Assembly (NCBI GenBank): GCA_020025575.1
Contig: JAHHRW010000005.1
Coordinates: forward strand, 69,811-133,810
DNA length: 64,000 nucleotides
Reading direction: 5' to 3'
Source of the DNA: Oscillospiraceae bacterium
GTDB taxonomy: Bacteria > Bacillota > Clostridia > Oscillospirales > Oscillospiraceae
Of this stretch, positions 60,237 to 64,000 are shown one piece after another. Position 1 is the stretch's first letter; the number at the start of each line of letters is the position of its first letter. The notes under the pieces are model-generated. The model searched no databases. It was not told where the DNA came from and was given only the letters and a program-made list of their open reading frames with translations. Both the position numbers and the translations under genes were made by a program.

Positions 60237-60809
60237 ATGGCAACAAATACAAACAAACAGCACCTGCGCGTGCGCGCGCTGTGCGAGGGTGCAATGATGG
60301 TGGCACTGGCTCAGGTATTGAGCTATGTCAAGCTGATGGAGCTGCCCAACGGCGGCAGCCTGACCCCTGCAATGTTCCCCATTCTGTTCTTTGCAGTTCG
60401 CTGGGGTCTGGGCAAGGGCCTGTTGGCAGGCTTTGTTTTTGGCCTGCTGCAGCTGATCTTTGACGGAGCCTATGCATGGGGTTGGCAGAGCATGCTGCTG
60501 GACTATCTGGTAGCGTTCACCCCTCTGGGTCTGGCCGGCCTGTTTAGAGGCAAGGCTTGGGGCATTTTCCCGGGTACGGTCATCGGCTGTATTGGACGTT
60601 TCATTGTTCATTACATCAGCGGCGTGACCATCTACCGGATCTATGAGCCCACGGAAATTCCCGGGATCGGCGTGTTCGACTCTGCAGCGCTGTACTCTCT
60701 GGTTTATAATGGCGTGTACATGCTGCCCAATATGCTGATGGCTATGGCCATCGCAGGCGTGCTGTACGTCCCCCTGAAGAAGTACTTCGCAGGTCAGGAC
60801 ATCCTGTAA
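60237..60809 (+). CDS. thiT: thiamine ECF transporter S-component ThiT
   Basis: 190 residues, six helices. Substrate-specific subunit that captures thiamine and docks on the shared ECF ATPase module (not in the window). The family segment LSYVKLMELPNGGSLTPAMF is clear, and the TPP riboswitch confirms the substrate. GGAGGAAAG ribosome site. Confidence 0.95.
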   Translation: MATNTNKQHLRVRALCEGAMMVALAQVLSYVKLMELPNGGSLTPAMFPILFFAVRWGLGKGLLAGFVFGLLQLIFDGAYAWGWQSMLLDYLVAFTPLGLAGLFRGKAWGIFPGTVIGCIGRFIVHYISGVTIYRIYEPTEIPGIGVFDSAALYSLVYNGVYMLPNMLMAMAIAGVLYVPLKKYFAGQDIL

Positions 60810-60819
60810 TTGCATCCAA

Positions 60820-60848
60820 AAGAACCGCTCCAGTCTGGAGCGGTTCTT
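60820..60848. terminator. bidirectional terminator after thiT
   Basis: AAGAACCGCTCC pairs with GGAGCGGTTCTT around a short loop; the leftward PHP gene ends two bases further on. Confidence 0.82.
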
Positions 60849-60849
60849 G

Positions 60850-61623
60850 CTATTTATGGAAGATGGGCTGACGATTTTCAAAGGTACACACATAGCCGAA
60901 GATCTCTTTCAGTGCGTTCACCATTTCATATGTATACTGGCCCACCCTGTCTGCTCTGTGGGCATCGGAACCCACAGTAACGATTTTCCCGCCCAGTTCT
61001 TTGAATCTGCGGAAAAAATCCAGTGTGGGAAGAGGGCCGCCGCAGCGATTGATGCCGCTGGTGTTCAGCTCCATGCCTTTGTCGTGGCGAACCAGTTCCT
61101 TCAAAATCACATCGAATAGCTCCTGATAGTCCTCGTATCGAATCAGCTCGTGGGTGGGATTGCCCCTTGCTTTGGAGATAAAGGTCAGGTGGGCGAGAAC
61201 GTCATAGTCGGTATGGCTGCTGACACACCTGAGCGTCTGTTCCAGCTGGGTTCGGGTAGCCTCTTGGGGTGTCTTTCCCGCCCAATATGGCTCCCAATAT
61301 ACATCGACTCCGTCCACCAGATGGACACTGCCCAGCACAAAGTCGTAGTTTCGCTCCATGAGGTCGGTTTTTAGCCGCTGCTGATTATCGGGGGCCAGAC
61401 CAAACTCGATACCCTTGCGAATCAAAAGCCCGGGGACTTCCAGATCGTCATATTCTGCGCTGTATTTCTGGGCGTCAAAGACCATATCCATTTCTGTGGT
61501 GTAGTCTATATGATCGGTGAAACAAATCTCTTTCATGCCGGCGGCTTTGGCGGCCAGTGCCATTTCAAGGCCTGAGTTGTGTCCATCAAACGAAACGGTG
61601 GAATGCATATGGTAGTCAAACAT
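60850..61623 (-). CDS. PHP-domain histidinol-phosphatase (HisK type)
   Basis: 257 residues. DYHMHSTVSFDG (metal HxH), FTDHIDY, LGSVHLVDG and GSDAHRADRVG are typical of PHP phosphatases of the HisJ/HisK group. It may act on histidinol phosphate or another phosphate monoester; no his genes are here. The ATG after GGAGGAG is used; it overlaps the mutY end by 8 bases. Confidence 0.85.
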   Translation of the reverse strand: MFDYHMHSTVSFDGHNSGLEMALAAKAAGMKEICFTDHIDYTTEMDMVFDAQKYSAEYDDLEVPGLLIRKGIEFGLAPDNQQRLKTDLMERNYDFVLGSVHLVDGVDVYWEPYWAGKTPQEATRTQLEQTLRCVSSHTDYDVLAHLTFISKARGNPTHELIRYEDYQELFDVILKELVRHDKGMELNTSGINRCGGPLPTLDFFRRFKELGGKIVTVGSDAHRADRVGQYTYEMVNALKEIFGYVCTFENRQPIFHK

Positions 61624-62656
61624 TTGTGATCTCCTCCCGGAACTGGCGGAATGCTGTGGGCAGAGCCGCCTGTTCATCTATTTGTGATAGGGTGAGCCAT
61701 GTGAAATGGTTGCCTTTTTCTCGTACCTGAATATAGTAACAACGCATATCCCAACGGATATGGGTGAAGATATGGTGACGCTGAATCTGAAGTTGCACAT
61801 CCGCAGGATGCAGACCGGCATTTTCGGCCCATGTAACGGCATCCTCTGGGGATAAAAAACCAGAGACGTTTGGAAATTGCCACAGGCCAGCCAAAAGACC
61901 CTTGTTCGGGCGCTTTTCAATGGCGTAAAGCCCGTCGCAGTTCAGAACAAAGACGGTGCGGTTTTCCTGCTTGCGTTCCTTTTTGGGGAGTTTAACCGGC
62001 AGTGACTGCCAATCGTCCTGCCCACGGCAAAAGTCCCGACAGGGGCAGACCTGGCATTTTGGTTCGCCGTTTGGCACACAGACGGTGGCACCCAGCTCCA
62101 TGAGGGCCTGGGTAAATTCACCCGGTTTGTCTATGGGGTAGATTTTCTCCAGTTCCTGCTGGACACGTGCCTTTACGGCGGGCAGATCAATGGGGTTGTA
62201 GTCCCGGCAGAGTCTGGACACAACCCGGAGTACATTCCCGTCCACGGCGGCTCGGGGCTGAGAGAAGGCAATGGAGCAAATGGCTCCTGCGGTATAGGCG
62301 CCGATTCCGGGCAGGGACAGAATCTGTTTGTGTTCGCTGGGAAATTGACCGCCATACGCCTGCATGATCACTTGTGCGGCCTTTTTGAGATTGCGGACAC
62401 GGCTGTAGTATCCTAGACCTTCCCACAGCTTGTGCAGGCGGTCGTCGTCGCAATTTGCGAGGGATTCGATGTCTGGCAGTTCGGATAAAAACCGCTGATA
62501 GTAGCCCTTCACGGCCTCCACCCGGGTTTGCTGGAGCATGATTTCCGACAGCCAGATGTGATAGGGCTGTTGATCCTTTCGCCAGGGGAGATCCCGCTTA
62601 TTTTGTTCATACCATCCGAGCAGAGCGCTCGGTAGTTTCGCCAAGATATTCTCCAA
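61616..62656 (-). CDS. mutY: A/G-specific adenine glycosylase
   Basis: 346 residues. Removes A opposite 8-oxoG. The helix-hairpin-helix LPGIGAYTAGAICSIAF with the catalytic Asp in AAVDGNVLRV, the iron-sulfur ligands CQVCPCRDFC region and a C-terminal NUDIX-like domain (FTHIRWDM) are present. TTG start (11 bases after AAGGAG). Confidence 0.93.
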   Translation of the reverse strand: MENILAKLPSALLGWYEQNKRDLPWRKDQQPYHIWLSEIMLQQTRVEAVKGYYQRFLSELPDIESLANCDDDRLHKLWEGLGYYSRVRNLKKAAQVIMQAYGGQFPSEHKQILSLPGIGAYTAGAICSIAFSQPRAAVDGNVLRVVSRLCRDYNPIDLPAVKARVQQELEKIYPIDKPGEFTQALMELGATVCVPNGEPKCQVCPCRDFCRGQDDWQSLPVKLPKKERKQENRTVFVLNCDGLYAIEKRPNKGLLAGLWQFPNVSGFLSPEDAVTWAENAGLHPADVQLQIQRHHIFTHIRWDMRCYYIQVREKGNHFTWLTLSQIDEQAALPTAFRQFREEITNV

Positions 62657-62755
62657 AAACCAGAAGTCTCCTTCGTTTCGATATTAAGTTTAGGGTATCA
62701 TTTTCTTATAGATGTGTCAAGGAAACAAAAAAATAAAAATTTTTTTAAAAAGGGC

Positions 62756-62784
62756 TTGCATTTTTTAAAAAGATGTGTTATTAT
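62756..62784 (+). promoter_or_regulatory. promoter of tRNA-Arg
   Basis: TTGCAT (62756-62761), 17-base spacer with TGT before TATTAT (62779-62784). Confidence 0.72.
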
Positions 62785-62805
62785 ATCCAGGCACTTGAGG
62801 TGTAT

Positions 62806-62882
62806 GCGCCGGTAGCTCAGTTGGATAGAGTGACTGACTACGAATCAGTAGGTCGGGGGTTCGAGTCCCTTCCGGCGTACCA
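62806..62882 (+). tRNA. tRNA-Arg (anticodon ACG)
   Basis: Acceptor GCGCCGG pairs with CCGGCGT (first pair G-T). The anticodon loop is CTACGAA, anticodon ACG read as ICG, decoding CGU/CGC/CGA. T-loop GTTCGAGTC; CCA encoded. Confidence 0.96.
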
Positions 62883-62915
62883 AAAGCTCAGAATCTTATG
62901 ATTCTGAGCTTTTTT
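62883..62915 (+). terminator. terminator of tRNA-Arg
   Basis: A perfect 13-bp stem (62883-62895 with 62900-62912), loop TTAT, T-run. Confidence 0.9.
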
Positions 62916-62996
62916 GTCGTTATTTGAATTTTTCCCTTTCATTGTGTTTTTATCCCACTGTGTGCAATTATTCTTTTTGTGATTACGGAATGCAAA

Positions 62997-63027
62997 GCCC
63001 CCGGTTCGTTTGATACGAACCGGGGGC
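62997..63027 (-). terminator. hairpin ending the leftward transporter operon
   Basis: A perfect 12-bp GC-rich stem (62997-63008 with 63016-63027) just beyond the InlB-repeat gene; the U-tract is weak. Confidence 0.7.
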
Positions 63028-63060
63028 ACTTAAATGCTATGGAATATCCTGAGCGGTATG

Positions 63061-63420
63061 TCAGTTGGCTTTCCACTGGGCATACAGCGTCATGGAGGCC
63101 TCTACCTTCTCGGTGTCAAATTCCCATTCGTCGCTGCAGTCGGGATCCTGATACCAGCCCACGAAGGTATAGCCCTCTCTGGTGGGGGGCTCTGGGGTCT
63201 CCATCAGATCGCCATACTGATATTGCACGGTTGCCACATCCGTTCCGCCTCGGGAATCGAAGGAAATATTGAAACCCGAATTACGTGTGGATGTAAATGT
63301 GACAATTAAAATTACGGCAATGCAGATGATAATGATGGTATCCAGAGCCTTCACGGAGATATGAACGTGTTGGTACAGTCCGCGAAATTTGGGCAGGTCG
63401 TTGTTCTTTTCTTCTTCCAT
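63061..63420 (-). CDS. small membrane protein with one InlB B-repeat
   Basis: 119 residues. A short cytoplasmic N-terminus and one helix (about 24-44) precede an external domain (about 60-118) that matches the Listeria-Bacteroides (InlB B) repeat: PPTREGYTFVGWYQDPDCSD and MTLYAQWKAN. Such repeats usually occur on large surface proteins. Its ATG abuts the permease stop, so it is made together with the sugar transporter. Role unknown. Confidence 0.78.
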   Translation of the reverse strand: MEEEKNNDLPKFRGLYQHVHISVKALDTIIIICIAVILIVTFTSTRNSGFNISFDSRGGTDVATVQYQYGDLMETPEPPTREGYTFVGWYQDPDCSDEWEFDTEKVEASMTLYAQWKAN

Positions 63421-64000
63421 TACTTCTTAACCAGATACTTGCGCATATCCAGAGCACATGCACATAGGATGATAGCGCCCTTGATGATATACAGGGAGGA
63501 GGAGTCAACACTCAGCATAGTCAGTGCCACGAAGATGATACGCAGCACGAATACGCCCAGGATGATACCGCTGATTTTACCGGTGCCGCCGACAAAGGAG
63601 ACACCGCCGATGACACAGGCTGCAATGGCGTCGCACTCGGAGTTCATGCCGGTGTTTGCTGCGACAGAGCCGCTGCGGAAGCCCTCGATAAAACCGGAGT
63701 AGCCGTACATGGCACCAGCCAGAGTATGTACGAGCATGGTGGTCATAAACACATTAACGCCGGAAACCTTAGCAGCTTCTGCATTGGAGCCAACGGCGAA
63801 CATGTTCTTGCCAAAGGTGGTCTTGTTCCAGATGAACCACATCAGAGCAGTCAGCAGCACAGCATAGGCCACATAGTTGGGAATGGGGACATTATCCATA
63901 CGGAACATTGCACCGCCGACGGCGTCCTTGTACTCCTGGCTCAGACCGGAGATGGGCTGACCGTTGTTGCCGTTCAGACCGAAGAACCAAAGGATGATGC
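63420..64000 (-). CDS. sugar ABC transporter permease (MglC/RbsC type), 5' end beyond window
   Basis: The C-terminal 193 residues are present; the frame stays open to the right edge. Conserved regions are TTFGKNMFAVGSNAEAAKVS, the cytoplasmic loop of this family, and CDAIAACVIGGVSFVGGTGK. It belongs to the ribose/galactose (CUT2) class. Closest by eye to methyl-galactoside permease MglC; the binding protein and ATPase should lie further right. Confidence 0.88.
   Translation of the reverse strand, partial: IILWFFGLNGNNGQPISGLSQEYKDAVGGAMFRMDNVPIPNYVAYAVLLTALMWFIWNKTTFGKNMFAVGSNAEAAKVSGVNVFMTTMLVHTLAGAMYGYSGFIEGFRSGSVAANTGMNSECDAIAACVIGGVSFVGGTGKISGIILGVFVLRIIFVALTMLSVDSSSLYIIKGAIILCACALDMRKYLVKK

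Noticed and set aside
1..64000. Prophage, insertion sequence, CRISPR array or toxin-antitoxin system
   Set aside because: No transposase, integrase, Cas protein, regular repeat array or toxin-antitoxin pair was recognised on either strand.

Overview
The window looks like chromosomal DNA of a low-to-mid GC anaerobic Firmicute, most likely a gut Clostridia member near the Oscillospiraceae. This is inferred from gene content and style: strong AGGAGG-type ribosome sites, frequent TTG/GTG starts, TTGACA/TATAAT promoters with 17-base spacers, a gdpP-rplI-dnaB-tilS-hpt-ftsH block, a PPi-type phosphofructokinase, ROK, MocR and CsoR regulators, RNase J and S-layer-homology domains. No phage, insertion sequence or CRISPR array was seen.

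Layout. 1-4.8 kb: a truncated polysaccharide deacetylase, then rlmA, prfA, sua5, coaE and a nucleotidyltransferase. 4.9-7.6 kb: a CPBP protease, tRNA-Leu and a purine permease. 8.1-16.4 kb: a five-gene oligopeptide-type ABC importer operon plus a small membrane protein. This is the most unusual part of the window. The second permease carries a seven-bladed RCC1-like propeller in its first extracellular loop, and one ATPase carries an insertion of about 185 residues, partly coiled coil, between Walker A and the Q-loop. 16.4-23.3 kb: a lipase-like protein, a membrane protein, an XRE-TPR regulator, a PAP2 phosphatase, alanine racemase and a phosphodiester glycosidase.

23.4-38.1 kb: an amino-sugar and nickel-enzyme island. 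A seven-gene minus-strand operon encodes a DUF4838 glycosidase-like protein, a ROK regulator, NagB, class II aldolase, PPi-phosphofructokinase, a triosephosphate isomerase homologue and a LarA-family racemase. A divergent plus-strand set encodes an SsuABC/TauABC-type importer and NagA, followed by LarB and LarC1, which make the nickel-pincer cofactor LarA enzymes need. Together these could take an N-acetylated amino sugar to triose phosphates. The divergent promoter region holds a perfect TGTGA-N6-TCACA box and a tandem AT-rich operator.

38.1-47.8 kb: rnj, then the housekeeping run gdpP, rplI, dnaB, tilS, hpt and ftsH. 47.8-55.6 kb: HlyIII, a CBS protein, a decayed M14 peptidase, an SLH-CAP secreted protein, a lipoprotein, MocR, thiN and a metal module (CsoR-family regulator, His-rich protein, CooT-like nickel protein). 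55.7-64 kb: aminopeptidase, tsaE-tsaB, upp, a small exporter, a HIT protein, a TPP riboswitch with thiT, a PHP phosphatase, mutY, tRNA-Arg, a small InlB-repeat membrane protein and the 3' part of a sugar ABC permease gene.
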